A stretch of 64,000 nt of DNA from CAIRDP01 sp037138335 (GTDB lineage Bacteria > Bacteroidota > Bacteroidia > Bacteroidales > FEN-979): assembly GCA_037138335.1 (NCBI GenBank), contig JBAXIO010000016.1, positions 1 to 64,000 of the forward strand, in the 5' to 3' direction. The notes beneath the pieces are model-generated. The model searched no databases. It was not told where the DNA came from and was given only the letters and a program-made list of their open reading frames with translations. Positions 1-7,926 of this stretch are shown here, piece after piece; positions within the stretch are counted from its first letter, which is position 1, and each line of letters opens with the position of its first letter. The translations under genes were made by a program, and so were the position numbers.

Positions 1-48
1 GTACTGCTACATCAAGCGGAAGAGTATGTCGTCGCCGATCTTTTCTAA
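1..48 (+). CDS. C-terminal tail of an unidentified protein (partial)
   Basis: Reading from base 1 gives 15 codons (VLLHQAEEYVVADLF) and then TAA at 46-48. The stop runs directly into a strong rho-independent terminator that begins at base 47, which is what one expects at the end of a real gene. The gene begins left of the window. Fifteen residues are too few to assign a family and I do not try. This is inferred from reading frame and terminator position only. Confidence 0.55.
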   Translation, partial: VLLHQAEEYVVADLF

Positions 49-81
49 AATCCCGTTCCTAACCGAACGGGATTTTTTTTT
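47..81 (+). terminator. rho-independent terminator of the leftmost gene
   Basis: A perfect 12-bp stem (AAAATCCCGTTC at 47-58 with GAACGGGATTTT at 65-76) has a 6-nt loop and is followed by a T run to 81. It overlaps the TAA of the partial gene at 1-48. It lies upstream of the porin start at 131, so the porin is probably transcribed separately. Confidence 0.85.
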
Positions 82-130
82 GCCCCTCCCGGCCGAAATA
101 CTTAACTTTACCGACGAATCTGTTATTCCC

Positions 131-2077
131 ATGCGGGCACTGAAATTCATTGCATTCCTTTCGTTACTCCTCCTACTCGACTGCACAGCCCATGCTTTAG
201 TGTTACCGTCAGATTCCACCAGCCTTACCAAAAAATTAAAAAAACAGAAAGTTGTCCGTGACTCTACCATAGTTTCGTTTTTTTACAATGATTTCGAGAA
301 AATAGGCCAGCTCAACACCCATGCCTACGACACCGCGCTTGCAGGGTTCCAGGATTATGACCCCCTGCACAAAAAAGACAGGTTCGTTGCCAACCTGGGA
401 AATATAGGATCCAACTACAAAAGCCTTATCCCCTACCCTTTCATGAGAGCAAGCGGATGGGACTACGGTATCCACTCCTTTGACGCATATCTTTACCTGA
501 ACGATAGCGTAAGGTATTTTAAGATATTTAAAACATTCACAGAAGTATCTTATTTCCAGGGATCCAAAAAAGAGAACACCTTTCATGCCATCTTCAGCCG
601 GAACCTGTACCGCAGCCTTAACCTTGGGTTTGATTTCCATGTGATGAACGCCCCTGGAGCATATCTCAGACAGAGAACCAACGAAATCAACTTCGTATTA
701 ACACTGCAGTATATCACAAAAGACAAACGGTATGGGTTTATCACAAACTTTATCTTTAACCGTATCCTGAACCTGGAGAACGGCGGAATTGTCAGAGACA
801 GCCTGTTCGAGCAAAGCATCGAAAAAAACCGCCAGACAATCACCGTAAACCTCCAGTCAGCTCAAAACAGGATGAAGGAATCGGGTTTCTATACCAAACA
901 TTATTTTAACCTTTCCAGGCATGCAAAAGATGAAAAAGATACGGCATTCCTCAATAACAGCCATATGGACCTGGGGCGGTTGACCTACGCATTTTATTTT
1001 AACCGCCAGGTACAGAATTATATTGATAGTCGTGCCGATTCAGGGTACTATGAGAATACGTTTTTCAACGGCAATACAAGGGATTCAATTACAACCGACA
1101 GGATAGTAAATGAATTAACCTGGTCAAACCCTACCTTCAGAAAAGATAAAAAACTCAGGCTGCTCCAGCTTGAAGCCGGGATAAAGCAACAATACATTCA
1201 TCTTTCATACAGGAAGGACAGCGCAAACCTTCAACACAAGTATTTTATACAATACATACCTAAAGTGGCTTTATATTTCCAGCCGTTTTCAAGCCTGCTG
1301 CTGGAAGCCCACGGAGATTATGTATTAGGTGACTACAATGAGGGAGACTTCAGCCTGAGGGTAAATCTAAGCACTATACTTGGGAAACAGGATAAAAACG
1401 GTGGTACTATCACCTTGTCGGGAATATATTCTTACCAGCAACCAGGTTGGTTTTACAACCACTATGTCAGCAACAATTTCATCTGGAATAATACCTTTAA
1501 CAAACAGGGACTGATTTCCGGGGGTTTTGATTATAAATACAAGTTCCTGAATGCCGGTTTTAATTTTAACCGTATCACGAATTATGTTTACCTTGACTCC
1601 AGCGGACATCCGGATCAATTTAAAAATGAGTTCGGCTACCTGTATGCCTATTTCAATACCGACGTTAACCTTTGGAGATTTAAAATCCGTACCCAACTGG
1701 CATACCAGACTGTGCAGGGAACTAACGTCCTCCGGCTTCCGGCATTCATGGGAAATCTCAGCATCTATTACTCACAGCCCCTGTTTAAAGGAGCCGCCCT
1801 CTTGCAGCCAGGCCTGAGTTTTGATTATAATACCCTGTACTACGCTGATGGTTACATGCCTGCTCTCAGGTCTTATTACCTCCAGGACAACAAACAGATC
1901 GGCAACTATTTGTACATGGACGTGTTTATTAATATCAAGATCCAGAGGGCAAGATTTTTTGTGGCTTACACAAACTGGGGTTCATTCCTGGAAGGAAGGA
2001 ATTACTGGGCCACTCCTCATTATCCGAACCAGGATGCTTCATTTAAATTCGGCATAAGCTGGAGGTTTCACGATTAA
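131..2077 (+). CDS. putative outer-membrane porin (Bacteroidetes putative porin family)
   Basis: 648 residues from the ATG at 131. The longer reading frame back to 26 runs through the terminator and is not credible. From 131 the protein starts with a signal peptide (MRALKFIAFLSLLLLLDCTAHA). The rest is rich in alternating aromatic and polar residues and in Tyr/Asn/Phe pairs, with many short predicted beta strands and a last strand ending in aromatic residues (FKFGISWRFHD), as in outer-membrane beta barrels. No plug domain or TonB box is seen, so it is not a TonB receptor. It resembles the large putative porin family of Bacteroidetes. The substrate cannot be told. It stands alone as a transcription unit. 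Confidence 0.72.
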   Translation: MRALKFIAFLSLLLLLDCTAHALVLPSDSTSLTKKLKKQKVVRDSTIVSFFYNDFEKIGQLNTHAYDTALAGFQDYDPLHKKDRFVANLGNIGSNYKSLIPYPFMRASGWDYGIHSFDAYLYLNDSVRYFKIFKTFTEVSYFQGSKKENTFHAIFSRNLYRSLNLGFDFHVMNAPGAYLRQRTNEINFVLTLQYITKDKRYGFITNFIFNRILNLENGGIVRDSLFEQSIEKNRQTITVNLQSAQNRMKESGFYTKHYFNLSRHAKDEKDTAFLNNSHMDLGRLTYAFYFNRQVQNYIDSRADSGYYENTFFNGNTRDSITTDRIVNELTWSNPTFRKDKKLRLLQLEAGIKQQYIHLSYRKDSANLQHKYFIQYIPKVALYFQPFSSLLLEAHGDYVLGDYNEGDFSLRVNLSTILGKQDKNGGTITLSGIYSYQQPGWFYNHYVSNNFIWNNTFNKQGLISGGFDYKYKFLNAGFNFNRITNYVYLDSSGHPDQFKNEFGYLYAYFNTDVNLWRFKIRTQLAYQTVQGTNVLRLPAFMGNLSIYYSQPLFKGAALLQPGLSFDYNTLYYADGYMPALRSYYLQDNKQIGNYLYMDVFINIKIQRARFFVAYTNWGSFLEGRNYWATPHYPNQDASFKFGISWRFHD

Positions 2078-2253
2078 CCATGAGCCATCATGAGGCCAGG
2101 GCGTGAAATTATAATGAAACAAATAAATTAAGGAGTATTGCCTGCAGGAATTAATCCTAATCTTCAAGACAAATTCAAACCATGAGACGGCTTACTGACC
2201 GGGCTGATCTGAGCTTTACCTGATAATTTCTTTATAACTTATTTAGAATAATT

Positions 2254-2285
2254 CTTGACACGAGATGATTTATGCTGTATCTTTG
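2254..2285 (+). promoter_or_regulatory. promoter of the cupredoxin/BACON gene
   Basis: TTG at 2255-2257 and TATCTTTG at 2278-2285 are 20 nt apart, an almost perfect match to the Bacteroidetes sigma-A consensus (TTTG, 19-21 nt, TAnnTTTG). The predicted leader is about 30 nt. The rest of the 243-nt gap (2078-2320) holds no recognisable RNA gene or repeat. Confidence 0.7.
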
Positions 2286-2320
2286 CGTTTAATTAGTCTA
2301 ATTTAAATTTTGACAAGTTT

Positions 2321-3454
2321 ATGAAAACGAAAATATACCTTTTCTCTGTCCTCATACTAATGGCAGGAATATTCACCGCTCAAAAAGCCAACGCCACCCT
2401 TTACCAGGTGATGGTAGGCAATTTTTTCTTCAACCCGTCGAGCCTGAACGTTAATGTAGGTGATACTGTAAAGTGGGTCTGGTCATCCGGTTCCCATACC
2501 ACGACATCATCTTCAATCCCGGGAGGAGCCGCAGCATGGGATCAGCTGATCACTTCATCAAACACCACATTTTCCTACAAGGTAACGGTTGCCGGCACCT
2601 ACAATTATGTATGCACACCGCATGCTGCCATGGGCATGATAGCTTCCTTTACAGCCTCTGATGCCGGCAGCACCCTTTCAGTTACCCCGGGGAACCGGGA
2701 TGTTACCGCGTCGGCAGGAAGTACGAGTTTCACAGTGAGTTCAAATGCAAGCTGGAACGCGAATTGCAATGTACTTTGGTGTACCTGTACCCCTTCGGGA
2801 ACCGGGAATGGTACGATCAATATAACCTACAGTGCCAACACTTCGATTATCCAGCGTATTTCCAGCATAACAGTGACTGCATCAGGGGCACCTGATCAAA
2901 TCGTCACAGTAACCCAGGCCGGGGCAACCCCTACCCTCATCGTTTTGCCCCCCTCCCAGAATGTCGGCCAGGCCGCAGGCAGCGCCAACTATAGTGTATC
3001 ATCAAATTCAGGATGGTCATGCACCAGTGATCAAACCTGGTGCACTGTGACTCCCTCCGGGACCGGGAATGGCAATATCACGGCTAATTACACTGCAAAT
3101 ACAACAGGCAGCCAGCGCACCGCTATGATCACTGTCAGCGTGAGCGGGCTTCCCGACCAGATGGTTGACCTGATCCAGGATGCGGCACTGGGTGTTGCAA
3201 ACCAGGCAGCAGAAACATTTACAATTTATCCAAACCCGGTGAAATCAAAACTGACCATAGTGTCGGAGTCCTTAGCGACATCCGCCGACGAAGCTAATAT
3301 TTATAATATGAACAGTATCAGAGTAATGGGACCCATAAGAATCTCAGGAAGCCCTGCTGTCATAGACCTGGGTGATTTACCCGAAGGGCTTTATTTCATT
3401 AGGATAGGCAAAGACGGGAATGGGAAAGTGCAGAAATTTGTTAAAACCTTTTAG
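2321..3454 (+). CDS. secreted cupredoxin protein with two BACON domains and a type IX sorting signal
   Basis: 377 residues. Signal peptide 1-25. Residues about 27-112 form a plastocyanin-like domain with a full type 1 copper ligand set: H59, then C98-x2-H101-x4-M106. Two BACON-like beta-sandwich repeats follow (about 117-200 and 204-286), both carrying the phrase PSGTGNG and ending VTVTQ or VDLIQ. The last 80 residues are a Por/T9SS type A C-terminal domain (FTIYPNPV start, GLYFIRI near the end), so export through the type IX machine to the surface or medium is inferred. BACON domains usually bind glycan or mucin, or act as spacers. The copper centre suggests an electron carrier or copper binder. 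The stop codon overlaps that of the convergent gene by 4 nt. Confidence 0.85.
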   Translation: MKTKIYLFSVLILMAGIFTAQKANATLYQVMVGNFFFNPSSLNVNVGDTVKWVWSSGSHTTTSSSIPGGAAAWDQLITSSNTTFSYKVTVAGTYNYVCTPHAAMGMIASFTASDAGSTLSVTPGNRDVTASAGSTSFTVSSNASWNANCNVLWCTCTPSGTGNGTINITYSANTSIIQRISSITVTASGAPDQIVTVTQAGATPTLIVLPPSQNVGQAAGSANYSVSSNSGWSCTSDQTWCTVTPSGTGNGNITANYTANTTGSQRTAMITVSVSGLPDQMVDLIQDAALGVANQAAETFTIYPNPVKSKLTIVSESLATSADEANIYNMNSIRVMGPIRISGSPAVIDLGDLPEGLYFIRIGKDGNGKVQKFVKTF

Positions 3455-4662
3455 GGCAATTTTCCTTCAAGGTATTTAAGCCAGGGAGCGGAGCGGTCTT
3501 TTTCAGTTTGATAGCAAGCCATTTTCCCTGAGTACATAACTGCAATACAATAGTTTGCATGATTACAACCGGAGAGAGAAATTTCTCCGGTTTTTATTTT
3601 GTTGATAAGTGCCGGGTCATGAATAAGTGCGCGGGCAATCTGGACAAATTCGAAACCCTCGCCCAGTACCTTTTCGATACCGGTTTTAGAAACCAAACCT
3701 CCAACATATACCAATGGCAGTTTTACCGATTTCCTGATTTGTAATGCATCTTTAAGAAAATAGGTTTCGGTAAAGGGTTCCGGTTTGATTAACAGGTTCC
3801 CAAACCACCTGACGAATGGTTTCATCCATTTCTCATGCATATAATGTGCCATGATTTTTACCGGCATCCGCCCTCTCATGACATACATCGGTGCCCTGCT
3901 TACGAAGCCTCCGCTCAGTACAAGAGCATGGACACCAATATTCTCAAGGGTGCGGGCGACTTCAATCGATTCGTCGAGTTCCATCCCCCCCCTGAATCCA
4001 TCGCGAAGGTTCATTTTTACAAGGACTGCCATATCGGCCCCGGCCGCTTCCATGACCGCCGAAATCACCTCTTTCATAAAGCGGCTCCTGTTCTGGAATG
4101 AACCCCCGTATTCGTCTTTCCGCTTGTTGGTGTATGGTGAGAGGAACTGGCTTATAAGGTATCCATGGCCTGCGTGCACCTCCACCGCATCAAAACCGCT
4201 TTCCCTTGCAAGTTTTACAGCCTGCCCGAAATCAGTGACCACACTTAGAATCTCACTTTTCTTCATAGCCCTGGGCCAGGTTGGTCCGTACAGGTTGAAT
4301 TTCCCCGATGGGGATAAACATTTTATGCTGACAGAGGTTTTAGCCATCTGGCCGCAGTGGCCAATCTGAATGGCCGCTGCAGCTCCCGCCTTGTGAACGG
4401 CATCGGTAAGGGATCGGAGCCCGGGCACGGCTTCCTTTCTAAGCCATAGCTGGTGTTCAAATGAAAGCCCGCTTTGAGAAACAGCGGCATAGGCCACCGT
4501 GGTCATTCCAATCCCCCCAACGGCAACAGCTTGGTGATAGTTCAACAAATCATCAGAAACCATATGCCCGGGGCACATTCCTTCAAAGGCGGCCGAGCGG
4601 ATTGATCGGTTCCGGAGTGTGAGGGGGCCAAGCCGGCAAGGTGTAAACAAAAGTTCGGTCAT
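3451..4662 (-). CDS. NADH:flavin oxidoreductase, old yellow enzyme family
   Basis: 403 residues; FMN-dependent TIM barrel of the OYE/2,4-dienoyl-CoA reductase group. Seen motifs: the flavin-side start LFTPCRLGPLTLRNR, IQIGHCGQ, the active-site stretch VHAGHGYLISQFLSP followed by NKRKDEYGG, and the phosphate-binding YVGGLVS...FVQIARALI. Members with the Fe-S subdomain carry four cysteines after the barrel. Here the equivalent C-terminal segment reads GCNHANYCIAVMYSG...C, with Ala where a cysteine is expected, so the cluster may be lost. It lacks the long C-terminal FAD/NAD domain of full 2,4-dienoyl-CoA reductases. The substrate is unknown. It is monocistronic and convergent with the cupredoxin gene. 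Confidence 0.85.
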   Translation of the reverse strand: MTELLFTPCRLGPLTLRNRSIRSAAFEGMCPGHMVSDDLLNYHQAVAVGGIGMTTVAYAAVSQSGLSFEHQLWLRKEAVPGLRSLTDAVHKAGAAAAIQIGHCGQMAKTSVSIKCLSPSGKFNLYGPTWPRAMKKSEILSVVTDFGQAVKLARESGFDAVEVHAGHGYLISQFLSPYTNKRKDEYGGSFQNRSRFMKEVISAVMEAAGADMAVLVKMNLRDGFRGGMELDESIEVARTLENIGVHALVLSGGFVSRAPMYVMRGRMPVKIMAHYMHEKWMKPFVRWFGNLLIKPEPFTETYFLKDALQIRKSVKLPLVYVGGLVSKTGIEKVLGEGFEFVQIARALIHDPALINKIKTGEISLSGCNHANYCIAVMYSGKMACYQTEKDRSAPWLKYLEGKLP

Positions 4663-4744
4663 CGGTAGTAAATGAGTTAATTTTTCAGAACTTTGAGAAA
4701 CTTAATTCCCAGGCCTGCGAAGTTATAAAAAACCAAATAAGTAT

Positions 4745-5452
4745 ATGAAACCAATCCGTTTCTCAATTTTCATCGTTCTTGTACTGCTTTCAGGATGCCT
4801 TAATGCCCAGCAAATAAAGAAGAATCCGTACAATCTGAATATCATTTCAAGCACGGAAGCCTATTCAGCGCTGGTGGCGAAGGACAGCCTGAAACGACTT
4901 GTTGACCTGCAGAAAGTTGTGCAAGGGATAGTGCCTGACATACGATATGCAACGAGTAATAATTTTACCCACAAAAAGGTTTATACCTTGGCCCGCGCTT
5001 TTGCGCGGCTGAAGGTGGCCAGGGCGCTTGCCATAGCAGAGCATGAATTATCCCAACAGGGCCTTGGGCTCAAAGTTTTCGACGCATACAGGCCATATGC
5101 CGCAACATTGCTTTTCTGGGACATCATACACGACACGGCATATGTTGCTTCCCCGGTCACCGGGTCGAGGCATAACCGGGGATGTGCCGTGGACGTGACC
5201 CTGGTTGAACTGAAAACAGGGAAGGAACTTGTTATGCCCACACCTTTTGATGATTTCAGCATCCGGGCAAGCGCCACTTATCAGCAGATCCCAGAAGATG
5301 CAAAGAAAAACAGGCAGCTTCTGATACAAACCATGTCAAAATACGGTTTCTCAGTCTACCCGAGCGAGTGGTGGCATTATGATTTTAAGGGCTGGAAAGA
5401 TTTCGAGCTCATGGACCTTTCCTTTGAGGAGCTCGACAGTATTAATAAGTAA
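4745..5452 (+). CDS. D-alanyl-D-alanine dipeptidase, VanX/DdpX family lipoprotein (M15D)
   Basis: 235 residues. The N-terminus has a lipoprotein signal with lipobox LSGC (Cys18). The M15D zinc-site motifs are complete: FDAYRP around Arg116, SRHNRGCAVD (zinc ligands His143 and Asp150), and SEWWHYDF (catalytic Glu208, zinc ligand His211). The family hydrolyses D-Ala-D-Ala. With no vanH or vanA homologue nearby, peptidoglycan dipeptide scavenging in the periplasm is more likely than glycopeptide resistance. A single gene, followed after 8 nt by the convergent J-domain gene. Confidence 0.88.
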   Translation: MKPIRFSIFIVLVLLSGCLNAQQIKKNPYNLNIISSTEAYSALVAKDSLKRLVDLQKVVQGIVPDIRYATSNNFTHKKVYTLARAFARLKVARALAIAEHELSQQGLGLKVFDAYRPYAATLLFWDIIHDTAYVASPVTGSRHNRGCAVDVTLVELKTGKELVMPTPFDDFSIRASATYQQIPEDAKKNRQLLIQTMSKYGFSVYPSEWWHYDFKGWKDFELMDLSFEELDSINK

Positions 5453-5460
5453 AGGGATTA

Positions 5461-6339
5461 TCAGATCATCCCCCTTTGTTTCCTGATTTCCTCGTAGGCT
5501 GCACTTATCTTCTGAAATTTTTCAGTAGCAGCGCGTTTTATATCGTCACCAAGCTGTGCGACCATATCGGGATGGTGTTTTTTAGCCATCTCGCGAAAGG
5601 CTTTCTTTACCTCTTCATTACTGGCATCGGGGGTAATTTCAAGCACCGTATAGGCCCAGTTGGTATCTTTCACAAACATGGCCCTTACCGAAGTAAAATC
5701 CTGGTTGCTGATGCCCATGTACCCAGATATTGTTTCAATTACCGAAACTTCGTCGGGATGATATTCCCCATCTGCGGCGGCAATACCGAAGAGGTAATGA
5801 AGAAGGGTGAGTTTGGATGAATAATCCATATACTGTCCTACCTGGGAACTTACTTCCTGTACCTGGATATCCTGTTTCAGTATTTCACGGAGCATCAGCA
5901 TAAGGCGTGAACCTTCTTCTTCTCCAAACTGGCGGATGAAAAAGCTCCGTACATAATCGAGCTCCGATTTAACAATCTTATTATCGGCCTTCATGACTGC
6001 GGCTGATAACACTAACAGGCTCATAGAAAAATCGCCCCTGGGGGTTCCCCGGTAGGCATAAGTGCCTTTATTCATCCCTTCGAACATGGAACCCAGGGCA
6101 AACCCGAGTATCCCCCCTATTGGCCCGCCGAATACCCAGCCCAGCCCGCCGCCGACCCATTTGCTATAGCCCCCCGAAGAAGGAGACTGAAAAGGCCCCT
6201 GGCTGGGAGAAGGGGCATCGGCCGGGCGGTCAGGGCCGCTACCGCCCGGTGCACGGGCGGAGCTGCCTGGTTTTTTGCGCATGGTAAAAACAGCATAGAT
6301 AACTATTGCAAGAATGATAATAGCGATCAGCTTTGACAT
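5461..6339 (-). CDS. membrane-anchored TerB/J-domain co-chaperone (DjlA-like)
   Basis: 292 residues. One N-terminal membrane helix (about 4-20), a Pro/Ser/Gly linker, a Gly-rich hydrophobic stretch (62-85), an all-alpha TerB/DjlA-like domain (about 100-215) and a C-terminal J domain (about 228-290) with the HPD tripeptide at 256-258. The order matches DjlA: a membrane anchor with J domain at the extreme C-terminus facing the cytosol to stimulate DnaK. The client is unknown. It is followed upstream by a low-complexity repeat array (6352-6440). Confidence 0.82.
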   Translation of the reverse strand: MSKLIAIIILAIVIYAVFTMRKKPGSSARAPGGSGPDRPADAPSPSQGPFQSPSSGGYSKWVGGGLGWVFGGPIGGILGFALGSMFEGMNKGTYAYRGTPRGDFSMSLLVLSAAVMKADNKIVKSELDYVRSFFIRQFGEEEGSRLMLMLREILKQDIQVQEVSSQVGQYMDYSSKLTLLHYLFGIAAADGEYHPDEVSVIETISGYMGISNQDFTSVRAMFVKDTNWAYTVLEITPDASNEEVKKAFREMAKKHHPDMVAQLGDDIKRAATEKFQKISAAYEEIRKQRGMI

Positions 6340-6351
6340 ACACTGTAATTT

Positions 6352-6440
6352 AGTGACTGGTGAATGGTGAATAGTGACTGGTGAATAGTTGGTGCTGAAT
6401 AGTGACCCATGAACAGTGATGGGTGACTGGTGGCTCGTGC
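6352..6440. repeat. degenerate short tandem array, AGTGACTGGTGAAT family
   Basis: Between the J-domain gene start and the end of the saccharopine dehydrogenase gene lies a run of loosely repeated 7-9-nt words (GTGACTG, GTGAATG, GTGAATA). The 17-mer at 6352-6368 (AGTGACTGGTGAATGGT) recurs exactly, inverted, at 36749-36765. It is not a CRISPR (no spacers) and has no open frame. Confidence 0.8.
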
Positions 6441-6471
6441 CTCATGGCTTGTGAATCTTACTGAAAGCTTC

Positions 6472-7830
6472 TTATTTAATATTTTCCGAAACGGGGAGGC
6501 CGAATTCCTCTGTCATTTTAATCCCCAGGGCTTCCAGGGCATTAAGAACAGGTTCATAAATTTCAGGTATAACCGGTATATGAACCCCTTTTTCACGGAT
6601 CTCCCCTTTAAGGATCATTTCAACACCAATGGCTGCAGGAAGCGCAACAGTACGGGCAATGGAAGTGTCGGTTGAAGGAGAACCGAAGTCAAGCATGCGT
6701 GAACGCACCACTTCCTTTCGACCATCGGAATAAGCAGCCAGGAAAGTATGCTGAAGGACCACCATATCCCTTTCGTTTTCTGCCAGACCCATTTTTTCGA
6801 TCATCAGATCAGAAACAACTTCAAAAGTGCTGTCGGTCATCCGGTTCATGGGTTTGTCGTCAAACAATCCCAGCCATTCCAATGAATCAAGGGCATAAGA
6901 GTCGACAGGAATACCCAGGCAGCAGGCAACGTCAAAGCGTATATTCCTGTTAGCGATTCCGGGTTTATAGCCCAGGTTCTTTATTTGTTTCCCGAGCAGG
7001 TCGGCGTAGCTCATCCCCGACATGTCGCATTTCTCATAGGAAATAAGGCCAAGCTGTTTAATAATATTCAGGCTTTCGCACCATCCTTTAAATCGGAAGG
7101 TGCCGCGGTAAACGGTCTGGGCTTCAGGTATGCCATAAATATCCCGGTAAGCCAGTGAATCACGGTTGGGATACACTTCAAGGCGCCCGATTTCCGGGAA
7201 ATCAACTTCAAAAGGATCATTGAACAATTCTTTCGTAGGGACGCTGACTATTTTACCGTGTTGAAGGAAAAGCGCATCATTATTACCGGCCATAACGACC
7301 CCTTTGGGGCTCCAAGAGAACTTGTACCTGAATGGATTATCAGCGGCTTCCGGAGCTGGAAGAGCCCCGCAGATGCTGTAGAATTCAAGGACTGCCCCTT
7401 CTTTGGCGTGAATTTGGTCGATGATCCGCATGGCCGACATGTGGTCAATACCGGGGTCAAGCCCGATCTCATTCAAGATGATAATTCCCGCTTCCTTTGC
7501 CTGTGAATCGAGTTGACGCATTTCGGGTTTCACATAGGAAGTTGTCACCATATTCTTTTTATGGGCTATGCAGTGAAGTGCCACCATAACGTGAAATGTA
7601 TATGGAAGAATGCTTACTGTAAGGTCATGTGAAGCAATTAAAGAATCCAGTGCGGGTTCATCTGTAGCTTCCCAGCTCACGGCTTTGCCGGAAGGATGGT
7701 TATTGATCATAGCCGAAGCCCGGTCGGGAGTGTTGGAGGCAACAGTAACCGAATATCCTTTCGAAAGGAGGTGTTTAACTATTGGCCTGGCTACCAGCCC
7801 GGCTCCGAGGATGAGTACTTTTTGAGACAT
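6472..7830 (-). CDS. saccharopine dehydrogenase (glutamate-forming half, LYS9-like)
   Basis: 452 residues. Rossmann start VLILGAGLVARPIVKHLL, then the family-typical MVTTSYVKPEM and LNEIGLDPGIDHMSAMRIID, followed by the substrate-domain stretch around the central FRFKGWCE. This is the saccharopine to glutamate plus aminoadipate semialdehyde enzyme, equivalent to the C-terminal half of animal AASS. The gene directly upstream (7927-9237, same strand) encodes the lysine-ketoglutarate reductase half, so the pair gives the complete first two steps of lysine degradation. Saccharopine reductase in lysine synthesis is the alternative, but a dapD gene in this window argues for the DAP route of synthesis. 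Confidence 0.9.
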   Translation of the reverse strand: MSQKVLILGAGLVARPIVKHLLSKGYSVTVASNTPDRASAMINNHPSGKAVSWEATDEPALDSLIASHDLTVSILPYTFHVMVALHCIAHKKNMVTTSYVKPEMRQLDSQAKEAGIIILNEIGLDPGIDHMSAMRIIDQIHAKEGAVLEFYSICGALPAPEAADNPFRYKFSWSPKGVVMAGNNDALFLQHGKIVSVPTKELFNDPFEVDFPEIGRLEVYPNRDSLAYRDIYGIPEAQTVYRGTFRFKGWCESLNIIKQLGLISYEKCDMSGMSYADLLGKQIKNLGYKPGIANRNIRFDVACCLGIPVDSYALDSLEWLGLFDDKPMNRMTDSTFEVVSDLMIEKMGLAENERDMVVLQHTFLAAYSDGRKEVVRSRMLDFGSPSTDTSIARTVALPAAIGVEMILKGEIREKGVHIPVIPEIYEPVLNALEALGIKMTEEFGLPVSENIK

Positions 7831-7844
7831 CTGAGTTTTATTTT

Positions 7845-7915
7845 AGTGAATGGTAAATGGTGACTTGTGACTATTCACCGTTCACCGTTAATTGATCACT
7901 GATCACCGTTCACTT
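7845..7915. repeat. short tandem/inverted array between the two saccharopine genes
   Basis: Left part AGTGAATGGTAAATGG and right part TTCACCGTTCACCG are related words in opposite orientation, so the 70-nt spacer can fold into an imperfect hairpin. It belongs to the same word family as 6352-6440 and 36705-36770. It sits inside a probable operon and could act as a processing or attenuating element, but that is inference. Confidence 0.7.
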
Positions 7916-7926
7916 GTTTCTAAAAT

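Noticed and set aside
3851..4369. 172-codon plus-strand open frame
   Set aside because: Lies entirely antisense within the OYE gene; low-quality composition and no start context.
4745..5452. Vancomycin resistance gene vanX
   Set aside because: No vanH or vanA homologue beside it; it carries a lipoprotein signal, so a periplasmic dipeptidase role is more likely.
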